From Pseudomonas serboccidentalis (lineage in GTDB: Bacteria; Pseudomonadota; Gammaproteobacteria; Pseudomonadales; Pseudomonadaceae): a DNA stretch of 64,000 bases. The notes under the pieces were generated by a model. It had not been told where the DNA came from and ran no database searches. It was given only the letters and a program-made list of their open reading frames with translations. Positions 9,647-16,694 of the stretch are shown here, in pieces; position 1 is the first letter of the stretch; every line of letters begins with the position of its first letter. Position numbers and translations under genes: made by a program. Location: contig NZ_CP101655.1 of the NCBI RefSeq assembly GCF_028830055.1, forward strand, positions 62,001-126,000. The letters are read 5' to 3'.

Positions 9647-11125
9647 TCAGTAGCCGACGAAGTAGTACGCCTGTCGCCCGACCATCATGGTCTTGAGCAC
9701 TTTGAGCGGCGCGACGGGTTCGCTGTCTGCCGAGATCACCGCGACGTTCGAGGGCGACGCGCTGAGGAAGTCGTGCAGTTGCGCGTCGGTATCCAGCCCT
9801 TTGAGCACACGTTGGGTGTAGAACACGCTGGCGCCGCCGACCCGCTCATTGGCCTGGAACAGCGCGACCTGCTGGCCGTTGGCTTGCAGGGTCTGAATGT
9901 GCTCGGTCAGCGGCAGGAACGACAACTCTTTATCGGCGTTGGGCAAGGCCCACTGAGCGGCGCCCAGGTAGCTGCCGATCACCACCGTGAGCAGGCCAGC
10001 GGCAATCGCCTGACGATGACGGGCGACTTTTCCGATAAAGCGGCTGGCGTTTTCATGCGCCCGCAAGCGATCAAACAACACCCGCGCGTACTCGGCAGCG
10101 ATCACGGCGGCGGCCGGGGTCATCGACATCAGGTACACCGTGCGCTTGCTGGAGGCCAGGGTCAGCATGATGAACTGCGCCACGATCCACAGGCTGAAAA
10201 ACAACAGGTAACGGTTGGTCTTCAGTTCCTTGCGCAAATGCCACAGCCCCAGATACACGAGGATATTCCACGGCAGGAACGCTTCCGGCAGTTTGGCCAG
10301 GTAGTAATAGAACGGCTCGTAGTGCCCCGCCTCGACGAATGAGCCGCTGAAGCGACCGACGCTGTTGGTCAGCAGCACTTCCGCGACGGCGTGCGAACCG
10401 CCGCGCTGATAGAGCACGGCGAGCCAGATCAGCAGCGGAATCAGACCCACCGCCGTGAGCAGGCCGGGACGCAGCCAGGCGCCGATCTTCAGGCGTTTGT
10501 CGATCAGGTTATCGGCCAGCAGGTAGGCGAAAATCACCACCCCCGGCATCGCCAGCCCTAGTACGCCCTTGCTCAACGTTGCTATCGCGATGCCGGCGAT
10601 AAACAGCAGCGAACTGCTTGGCGTCGAAGCCCGTTGCGCCTGAAAAAACGCCAGCAACGCCATGCTCACGCCGAGGGCGAGCAAGGCATCTTCGCCGACT
10701 CCGCGCACGTTGCTCCAGTAACTGGCCATGGTCGCCAGCAGAATCCCCGCGGTCCAGGCGACCGCTTTCGGCCGTCCGAAGCGGCGCAACATGCCGTACA
10801 GCAGCATCACGCTGAGCAATCCGGCCACCGCGGACGCCAGCCGCACCGCCCACGGCGAAACGCCGAACACGCGCATGGCGCCGGCGTCCAGCCACAGGCT
10901 CAGCGGCGGTTTTTCCAGAAACGGCTCGCCGAACAGGCGCGGCGTCACCCAGTCATCGTCCAGGTGCATCTCCATGGCGATCCCGGCCACGCGAGCCTCG
11001 GTGGAGCCTTGCAACTGGTGGTTACCCAAGGCGAAAAAAAACAGCAGGGCGGCAAGTAAAAACAAAGAAGTGGCGGCACGCGACATGGAATTCAGGCAAC
11101 CGGAAAGGGCAGGAGCCTTGAGCAT
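9647..11125 (-). CDS. ArnT-like membrane glycosyltransferase (GT83/PMT family)
   Basis: A polytopic membrane protein of 492 residues (479 if the second Met, at 11086, is used). After a first hydrophobic helix (FLLAALLFFFALGNH) comes the family's periplasmic catalytic loop: an acidic residue in STEAR, then DDWVTPRLFGEPFLEKPPLSLW, which matches the ArnT/PMT 'D-W-x-P-x-x-GEPxLEKPPL' block. About eleven further hydrophobic segments follow. ArnT adds 4-amino-4-deoxyarabinose from an undecaprenyl carrier to lipid A; this protein is a paralogue whose donor sugar cannot be read from sequence. It is not in an arn operon. The start is uncertain, since neither ATG has a strong ribosome site. Confidence 0.78.
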   Translation of the reverse strand: MLKAPALSGCLNSMSRAATSLFLLAALLFFFALGNHQLQGSTEARVAGIAMEMHLDDDWVTPRLFGEPFLEKPPLSLWLDAGAMRVFGVSPWAVRLASAVAGLLSVMLLYGMLRRFGRPKAVAWTAGILLATMASYWSNVRGVGEDALLALGVSMALLAFFQAQRASTPSSSLLFIAGIAIATLSKGVLGLAMPGVVIFAYLLADNLIDKRLKIGAWLRPGLLTAVGLIPLLIWLAVLYQRGGSHAVAEVLLTNSVGRFSGSFVEAGHYEPFYYYLAKLPEAFLPWNILVYLGLWHLRKELKTNRYLLFFSLWIVAQFIMLTLASSKRTVYLMSMTPAAAVIAAEYARVLFDRLRAHENASRFIGKVARHRQAIAAGLLTVVIGSYLGAAQWALPNADKELSFLPLTEHIQTLQANGQQVALFQANERVGGASVFYTQRVLKGLDTDAQLHDFLSASPSNVAVISADSEPVAPLKVLKTMMVGRQAYYFVGY

Positions 11126-11155
11126 ACGTCGCCAATGCTTAACAAATTGTGAAAC

Positions 11156-11743
11156 TCACGCCAGTTGTCGTGACCAACGCTTCTCCGGCGTCTCGAACAA
11201 CGGATTGACCAGCGCCGTCAGCACATGATCCTGCCAGCGGCCGGCGATGTTCAGATAGGCCTTGGCGTAACCTTCACGCTCGAAACCCAGGCGCTCCAGC
11301 AATCGCGCGCTGCGCTCGTTGCCAGGCATGTAATTGGCCATGATCCGGTGCAGGTTCTGCGTGTCGAACATGTACCCGATGCCGGCCTCCAGACCTTCCT
11401 GCATCAGTCCTTGACCCTGATGCGCGTGGTCGATGTGATAACCCAGATAACAGGCCTGAAACGCGCCGCGAATGATCCCGCTGAAATTGCACGCGCCGAT
11501 CATCTGCTGTCCGTCCGGCGTCAACAGGGCGAAATGCATCGCCAGCCCGGCCTCGTAGGCACTGGCCTGGATTTCAAGGCGTCGGCGAATCTGCTCTGTG
11601 GAAAAGTATTCGGTAGTGCGGATCGGCGACCAGGGCGCGAGGTGACGTTGGTTGCGTTGGTAGAAATCACTTTCCAGTTCGGCCTGGTCCGGGGCCAGGA
11701 TGGCGAGCGTCAGACGTTGGCAGGGCAGGCTCAGCAGTGACAT
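11156..11743 (-). CDS. GNAT N-acetyltransferase, RimJ/RimL type
   Basis: A 195-residue acetyltransferase. The start is placed at the ATG at 11743 (MSLLSLPCQRLTLAILAPDQAEL), because residues encoded upstream have no family resemblance. The RimJ pattern is plain: an N-terminal substrate-side arm, MIGACNFSGI, a strand ending YLGYHIDHAHQGQGLMQEGL (acetyl-CoA-binding Q/RxxGxG/A loop as HQGQGLM), and the C-terminal HRIMANYMPGNERSARLLERLGFEREG. RimJ acetylates the N-terminal alanine of ribosomal protein S5, but many relatives have other substrates. It is divergent from the next GNAT gene, with about 144 bases between them holding both promoters. Confidence 0.8.
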   Translation of the reverse strand: MSLLSLPCQRLTLAILAPDQAELESDFYQRNQRHLAPWSPIRTTEYFSTEQIRRRLEIQASAYEAGLAMHFALLTPDGQQMIGACNFSGIIRGAFQACYLGYHIDHAHQGQGLMQEGLEAGIGYMFDTQNLHRIMANYMPGNERSARLLERLGFEREGYAKAYLNIAGRWQDHVLTALVNPLFETPEKRWSRQLA

Positions 11744-11887
11744 CGGGCGCTCCGGTTGGCAGGGTCGAAGGACAGGATTGCCCACGGGATGAAAAAAAAC
11801 AAACCGCGCTGGCGCCCTGTAAATTTCTTTGGTTGAGTGCACAGGGTTGTATCGAGTGCGGCATTTCTGCAATTGGAGGAGCAAGCA

Positions 11888-12460
11888 ATGGAATTTGCAT
11901 TGACGGTGAACGGGCTGGCGCTGCGTGTTCGCTCGCCGGACCCAGCGCTGGTCATGCCGGTGCGCGAGGCGCTGAACGCCAGTTACCGCGAGCATGCGCC
12001 CTTTCTGGAATGGGCGCTCGAACAGACCAGTGAGGAGCGGGCGCTGGCCTCCATGTTGCGCGCGCAGGATGATTTCGCCAGCGAGACCGGCGAGCGGCGG
12101 TTGTTCATCGTGACTGAAGACGGACCAACCGTCGTTGGCTGCATCGGCCTGGTGCCGCGGCGGCGCAAGCGCTATGTCGTCGGTTATTGGGCCAACAGCG
12201 CATTTGCCGGCAAGGGTTACCTGCGCGAAGTGCTGCAGCAGTTGCTCAAGCGCTGGCCTGAGTTCACCTTTTACCTGACCACATCGTCGGCCAACACCCG
12301 CAGTCAGCGTCTGGCTGAAGCGGCGGGGTTTACGCTGATCAGGATTCACTCACAGGCGCGGCAGTCGCCACAGCATGGCGTGCAGGACACCTGGGTGTAT
12401 CGCTTCGGCGGCAAACGCCAGGCAAAAAAAAGCCCGCGGGAGAGCGCGGGCGAACCGTAG
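11888..12460 (+). CDS. GNAT family N-acetyltransferase
   Basis: A 190-residue protein of the GNAT fold. The ATG at 11888 is chosen because GGAGGA lies eight bases upstream. VVGCIGLVPRRRKRYVVGYWANSAFAGKGYLREVL contains the central strand and the acetyl-CoA loop (FAGKGYL), followed by STSSANTRSQRLAEAAGFTLIRI-type C-terminal features. It resembles small-molecule or ribosomal GNATs; no substrate can be assigned. Its last codons overlap a strong hairpin that reads as a terminator for the opposing gene, so its own C-terminus is basic and low in complexity (GGKRQAKKSPRESAGEP). Confidence 0.75.
   Translation: MEFALTVNGLALRVRSPDPALVMPVREALNASYREHAPFLEWALEQTSEERALASMLRAQDDFASETGERRLFIVTEDGPTVVGCIGLVPRRRKRYVVGYWANSAFAGKGYLREVLQQLLKRWPEFTFYLTTSSANTRSQRLAEAAGFTLIRIHSQARQSPQHGVQDTWVYRFGGKRQAKKSPRESAGEP
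12424..12451 (-). terminator. Intrinsic terminator for the DUF2252 gene, inside the GNAT coding end
   Basis: Read on the minus strand this is GCCCGCG-CTCTCC-CGCGGGC followed by eight T. It lies about 100 bases after the DUF2252 stop codon. On the plus strand the same bases encode the last residues of the GNAT gene. Confidence 0.8.
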
Positions 12461-12550
12461 TTTCTTGAATGAGCGAGCGGACTGTACCGTGTTGATCGAA
12501 CGGGGGCAGTGAAGAAAAATTCATCTCGGCGGTGACCGCTCTGCAACGCC

Positions 12551-13957
12551 TCAGGGCAGATGATCCGCGGCGAAATCGGCTTCCGAACGTGCCGTCAGCC
12601 GGCCCTTGCGGCAGGCGTCCTGAAAGCGTTCGAAGTCGCGCTCGTTCTGCGCGGTATAACTGCGTGCGTATTTGAACAGGGCGTCAGCCAAGGCATCGCC
12701 CTTGCCGATGTAGCCGCTGATCTGCGCCGCGTTGCCCGAGGCTTTGGCGTGGGCGCGGGCCAGTGCACGACCGCAGACCCGGGCATAGGCGGCGAAGGTT
12801 TCGGCGTCGAAGTTTTCCAGTTCGGCGGAGATCTTCATGTCGCGCAATTGCCGAACATAGAAATAGCGACCGTTGGGACCGGTGGCCCACCCCAGGAACA
12901 GATCGCTGGCCGATTGCATCAGGCGCTGGCCCTCGACCACGCGCTGACCTTCATGGCGCGTCCGGGATTTGGCTTTCACGTAATCGGCCAGCACCGAGCG
13001 CCGCGCTTCCTTGAATTGCAGGAACAGCGGCGACTCCTGAGCGTCGGTCAGCAGCGCCACCAGGCAACGGGTGCCGACACTGCCCACGCCGACCACTTTG
13101 AACGCCAGATCCTGCACTTGAAACCGCGAGAGCAATTCCCGCCGGTCAGCCTGCAGTGTGGTTCGATAATCACGCATGAACGTGTCGAACAACGGTCGCC
13201 AGTCTGCCAGCCGTAACCAGTCATCATCGGCGTCGAGCAGCGTGGTGTGGTTGTGCAGGTGGAAAATTTCCGGCAAGTCATCGCGAATGATCAACCGCCC
13301 GTGGGCGTCGCGTTCGCTGATTTTCGGCAGCAACTCGGCGTGGGTGCGCCGCTCGGCTTTATCGACGGCACGCTGCACATGCTCCAGCGCGCTCTTGCGC
13401 GCCTGATCGAGCAAGTCTTCGTACTTGATCGATTCGTACCAGGTTTCCAGCGCACTCTGTTCGGCGCACTCCAGCATCGTTGCCTGATAGGCGCCGACCA
13501 TCTGCCGACACACGTCTTCCTCAACCGACTCGCCATGGCGCAAATCCCGCGCCGCCACCACAAAACTTGCCGCCAGACGCTTCACATCCCATTCCCAGGG
13601 GCCGGGGTGCGCCTCGTCGAAGTCATTGACGCTGAACAGCAGGTTGCGCTCCGGCGTGGCAAACCCGCCGAAGTTCATCAAATGTGCATCACCACAGATC
13701 GGCCCGACCAGCCCCATGTTCGCCGTCCCCGACAAATCATGAGCCTGCAGCAATGCGTTGCCGCGAAAGAACGTGAAGGGCGACACCAGCATCCGCCCGT
13801 AACGCAACTCGACCAACGAGGCGACACGACCGCGACTCGACGCCTTGATCAGCGGAATCGGATCGCGGTTCATCTTTCCGGTGGTGGCCTGCGAACTGCG
13901 CGAGCATTTCTTGCGGGCGTCCTTGCCTTGCTTCATGAGGTCTTGGAGGGTGGTCAT
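12551..13957 (-). CDS. DUF2252 family protein
   Basis: A 468-residue soluble protein of the DUF2252 family, which has a kinase-like (aminoglycoside-phosphotransferase-like) appearance but no established function. Diagnostic stretches are SPFTFFRGNALLQAHDL, GPICGDAHLMNFGGFATPE (the catalytic-loop-like GDAHxxNFG), and FSVNDFDEAHPGPWEWDVKRLAAS (metal-loop-like DFDEA). The C-terminus has further family blocks (KVVGVGSVGTRCLV, FYVRQLRDMK). It starts at an ATG preceded by a weak site and stands alone between convergent and codirectional neighbours. Function unknown. Confidence 0.85.
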   Translation of the reverse strand: MTTLQDLMKQGKDARKKCSRSSQATTGKMNRDPIPLIKASSRGRVASLVELRYGRMLVSPFTFFRGNALLQAHDLSGTANMGLVGPICGDAHLMNFGGFATPERNLLFSVNDFDEAHPGPWEWDVKRLAASFVVAARDLRHGESVEEDVCRQMVGAYQATMLECAEQSALETWYESIKYEDLLDQARKSALEHVQRAVDKAERRTHAELLPKISERDAHGRLIIRDDLPEIFHLHNHTTLLDADDDWLRLADWRPLFDTFMRDYRTTLQADRRELLSRFQVQDLAFKVVGVGSVGTRCLVALLTDAQESPLFLQFKEARRSVLADYVKAKSRTRHEGQRVVEGQRLMQSASDLFLGWATGPNGRYFYVRQLRDMKISAELENFDAETFAAYARVCGRALARAHAKASGNAAQISGYIGKGDALADALFKYARSYTAQNERDFERFQDACRKGRLTARSEADFAADHLP

Positions 13958-14041
13958 GGGGGCTCGTCGTGGCGGTGGAGGCGGTGTCAGTGTAGAAGCG
14001 GTTCAGGGGTTTATCCGCCGGCCGCAACGCGCCAGGTCATT

Positions 14042-14962
14042 TCAGAACTCCGTGACCTTGTCTTCGCGCAAAATCCATCCCGCTTCACCCGCTACCAACT
14101 TGTACTGAACTTGCCGCATCTTCCCCGTACGCCCCGCGCCAGCGTCGGCACTGTCATAGACCGGGAAGCGTTGCACCAGCGTGTTCTCCACCACCGCAAA
14201 CGAGTCCTCGCCCTGATAACCCTCGGCGGTTTTCGGGTTGTCGCTGACTGGGGGCAAGTAGATTTCGCTCAGGGATTTCTTGTTGTTGGCTGAGTAGGCA
14301 ATCAACTCGCCCGGCATGCCGCGCCCGGGCGAGCGGGTGAAAACGTAGAGTTCGGGGGAGCCGTCGTTATTGAGATCAGCGACTTCGGCGCGCACCACAT
14401 CACCGCTGAGCGCCTGGATGATGACCGTGTTGTCGATCTCCAGCCCCTTGGGAGCGATGCGCAGCGTCGGTTTGTCACCGACCTGTTCGGTGCTTACGTG
14501 AAAGGCGATACCCTGCAATTCCAGTGTCTGGTCGAATGGCTTCTGGAGGGTGGTATCACCGTTGACCAGTCTCAGAGACAAGTCGTAGTTGGCCACTTCA
14601 TTGCGTCGTGCGGCGTTGCGCATGAGGTAGACCTGAACCGTGTATTCGCCATCGCTGGGCAATGTGCCGAGGAAGTGATTGCCCATGATCGAGCCGTTGA
14701 ACAGCGCGTAATCCGCACCCTTGGCAGTAATGTTGAAGTAGGCGGAGGTGTTGGAGGGCTTGAAGTCGACGGTGAGCATCTGGCCAGCCTTGGCGTTGAG
14801 TTTGTATTCGGCGGTCTGGTCACCCTTGATCGACTGTTTGCGCTGGACGCTGTCGGCACTGGTTGTGAAAGCAATCGGTTCTACGCGCACGGCGCCTGCA
14901 TCGGCCGCATGGACGGGCAGGGTAATCAGTGCGGCCAGCGCGGCAGCGATCCAGGTCTTCAT
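14042..14962 (-). CDS. Periplasmic protein with PliG-like (g-type lysozyme inhibitor) N-terminal half
   Basis: A 306-residue exported protein. The ATG at 14962 gives a clean signal peptide (MKTWIAAALAALITLPVHA, cut before or after ADA). Mature residues to about 150 contain the beta-sandwich pattern of PliG: KGDQTAEYKLNAKAGQML, SAYFNITAKG, then DGEYTVQVYLMRNAARRNE. PliG binds and blocks goose-type lysozyme in the periplasm. The protein is about twice as long as E. coli PliG; the C-terminal half has an acidic, calcium-loop-like ADLNNDGSPELYVF segment of unknown role. The assignment rests on motif resemblance only. GGAG lies a few bases before the start. Confidence 0.6.
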   Translation of the reverse strand: MKTWIAAALAALITLPVHAADAGAVRVEPIAFTTSADSVQRKQSIKGDQTAEYKLNAKAGQMLTVDFKPSNTSAYFNITAKGADYALFNGSIMGNHFLGTLPSDGEYTVQVYLMRNAARRNEVANYDLSLRLVNGDTTLQKPFDQTLELQGIAFHVSTEQVGDKPTLRIAPKGLEIDNTVIIQALSGDVVRAEVADLNNDGSPELYVFTRSPGRGMPGELIAYSANNKKSLSEIYLPPVSDNPKTAEGYQGEDSFAVVENTLVQRFPVYDSADAGAGRTGKMRQVQYKLVAGEAGWILREDKVTEF

Positions 14963-15167
14963 CTTCAACTCCATTGCATCTCGATGTTCCCAGCATAGAG
15001 GCCGCATCGGGCGAGCGCCCAGAGATTGCGCGGATTAAATGTTGCTGGATTTGAGCATGTGCTTGAGGTGATGTTCCCTGACACGAATCAGCTGTTCACA
15101 TAATTCTCACCTGATTTTTGCCATGATAGGTGCCGGTATTCCATCGGCCCGAGCGAGTGTTCCCATC

Positions 15168-16208
15168 ATGAATATCAGCGTTCTCTACGCTTTGGCTGCG
15201 GCCGCGCTGTTTGGCGCCAGTACGCCACTGGCCAAACTGTTGGGGGTACAGATTTCGCCGATTCTGCTCGCCGGATTGCTCTATCTGGGCAGCGGTCTGG
15301 GCCTGACCGTCCTGCGTTTTGCCCGCGACCGAGGCTGGCAGCCGTCCGGGCTCAGGACTGGTGAATGGCCTTGGCTGATCGGCGCCATCGGCTTCGGCGG
15401 GGTGCTGGCACCGGTGGCGCTGATGTTCGGTTTGAGCAGAACGTCCGGCGCGAGCGCGTCACTGATGCTCAATCTGGAATCGGTGCTCACGGCGCTCCTG
15501 GCGTGGATGGTGTTCAAGGAAAATGCTGACCGGCGAATCGTAATCGGCATGCTCGCCATCGTGGCGGGTGGTGTCGTGCTGTCGTGGCCGCAAGAGGCGG
15601 TGTCGGCGCAGGACTGGACCGGGCCGCTGGCCGTCGCCTTCGCCTGCTTTTGCTGGGCCATCGACAACAACCTGACGCGCAAGGTCTCTGCCTCGGATGC
15701 CCTGTTCATCGCCGGCAGCAAAGGCCTGGTGGCAGGGCTGGTCAACTGCGGCCTGGCCTTGTTCATCGGCACACAACTACCTGCCGCCCCCACGCTGGTG
15801 CCGATCCTGCTGGTCGGATTTCTCGGCTACGGTGTCAGCCTGGTGATGTTCGTCCTCGCCCTGCGCGGACTCGGCAGCGCACGCACCGGCGCCTACTTTT
15901 CCACCGCACCGTTCCTGGGCGCAGGCATCTCGATTCTGCTGCTGGGCGAATCGATATCGCTGATGTTCCTGCTCGCAGCGGCGTTAATGGCCGTGGGCGT
16001 ATGGATTCATCTGATGGAAAACCATGCTCATGAGCATCAGCACGAACCGCTCGAGCACGATCATCGGCATACACACGACGAGCATCACCAGCACACGCAT
16101 GAGTTTGAGTGGGATGGGGTGGAGCCGCACAGTCATCCACATGTGCATACGCCGATTCGGCACAGTCATGCGCATTTTCCGGATGTGCATCATCGGCATG
16201 GGCATTGA
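15168..16208 (+). CDS. EamA/DMT-family transporter with histidine-rich C-terminal tail
   Basis: A 346-residue inner-membrane transporter of the drug/metabolite superfamily: ten hydrophobic segments in two EamA repeats (residues about 1-140 and 148-290; GASTPLAKLLG and CFCWAIDNNLTRKVS mark the repeat starts). The last 55 or so residues are cytoplasm- or periplasm-exposed and packed with His, Asp and Glu (HAHEHQHEPLEHDHRHTHDE, and on to HHRHGH), which suggests binding of a divalent metal such as zinc or nickel. Such tails occur in metal exporters, so metal efflux or metal-regulated transport is plausible. The start at 15168 is chosen because residues before it are not hydrophobic and the family begins at MNIS. 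Confidence 0.82.
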   Translation: MNISVLYALAAAALFGASTPLAKLLGVQISPILLAGLLYLGSGLGLTVLRFARDRGWQPSGLRTGEWPWLIGAIGFGGVLAPVALMFGLSRTSGASASLMLNLESVLTALLAWMVFKENADRRIVIGMLAIVAGGVVLSWPQEAVSAQDWTGPLAVAFACFCWAIDNNLTRKVSASDALFIAGSKGLVAGLVNCGLALFIGTQLPAAPTLVPILLVGFLGYGVSLVMFVLALRGLGSARTGAYFSTAPFLGAGISILLLGESISLMFLLAAALMAVGVWIHLMENHAHEHQHEPLEHDHRHTHDEHHQHTHEFEWDGVEPHSHPHVHTPIRHSHAHFPDVHHRHGH

Positions 16209-16222
16209 GGGGGGGCAGATGC

Positions 16223-16251
16223 GACAAAGCCCGCACAAGGCGGGCTTTGTC
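16223..16251. terminator. Bidirectional terminator; possibly the original ssrA terminator
   Basis: GACAAAGCCCGC-ACAAG-GCGGGCTTTGTC, a perfect 12-bp stem just after the EamA gene. It lies nine bases from the decayed ssrA-like 3' end at 16261, in the position the tmRNA terminator would have had before the island inserted. Confidence 0.75.
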
Positions 16252-16260
16252 GTCGAGAGT

Positions 16261-16283
16261 TGGTGGGCCGGGGTAATCTGAAT
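16261..16283 (-). other. Decayed copy of the ssrA 3' end, probable left attachment site
   Basis: Read on the plus strand, TGGTGGGCCGGGG then TAATCTGAA resembles the first bases of the ssrA 3' end at 30217 (TGGTGGAGCCGGGG then GGATTTGAA): one base is missing and a few differ. On the minus strand it ends CCCCGGCCCACCA, like the tmRNA acceptor end. A true attachment site is usually exact, so decay after the right-hand copy took over as the functional 3' end is assumed. Confidence 0.45.
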
Positions 16284-16694
16284 TGAATCTGTAACGAACT
16301 GATTTGCAACGATTTTTATGATTATATTTTTTCTTGGAATACTTTTTGGAATACCGTGTCTCTTTGTGATGCTCTGAGGCGAGCTCGACCGAGCCGATGA
16401 TGTTCACTCTGATCTGGAGGACTCGATCAAATACCTTTCTAACGTTGAGATCTGCCAATAACCCCTCCTGTTCTAGCTAATCGGTTTTAGGTTAGCTCGG
16501 CTTGTGGGCGGCGTTATTTTTCGTTTTCTGCCTTGTTTTACTGGGTTTTTTTGGATTTCTAGATTTTGTCCCCCCAATTGTCCCCCCATATCGCTGGAGC
16601 GTCGCCCTCAATTAGGAACACGCCCCAGCTCTCGAAAGGTAACCACTGAGCTCATCGCCTCGCTCCAACCATTACCGCCATCTGCGGCCCGACT
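16284..16694. other. Non-coding left end of the island with paired direct repeats
   Basis: No gene is supported here. Two sets of short direct repeats stand out: TTGGAATAC at 16334-16342 and 16346-16354, and TTGTCCCCCCA at 16567-16577 and again from about 16579 (TGTCCCCCCA), each pair with a 12-base period. Repeats of this kind are found next to attachment sites of tyrosine-recombinase islands, where they may bind integrase or accessory factors; here no integrase accompanies them. The base composition is clearly more AT-rich than the EamA gene to the left. Confidence 0.4.

Noticed and set aside
15835..16458. Minus-strand frame starting TTG after AGGAGGGG at the island's left end
   Set aside because: The ribosome-like site is tempting, but the product has no recognisable fold and runs through the terminator and antisense into the EamA gene. 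An integrase was looked for and not found.
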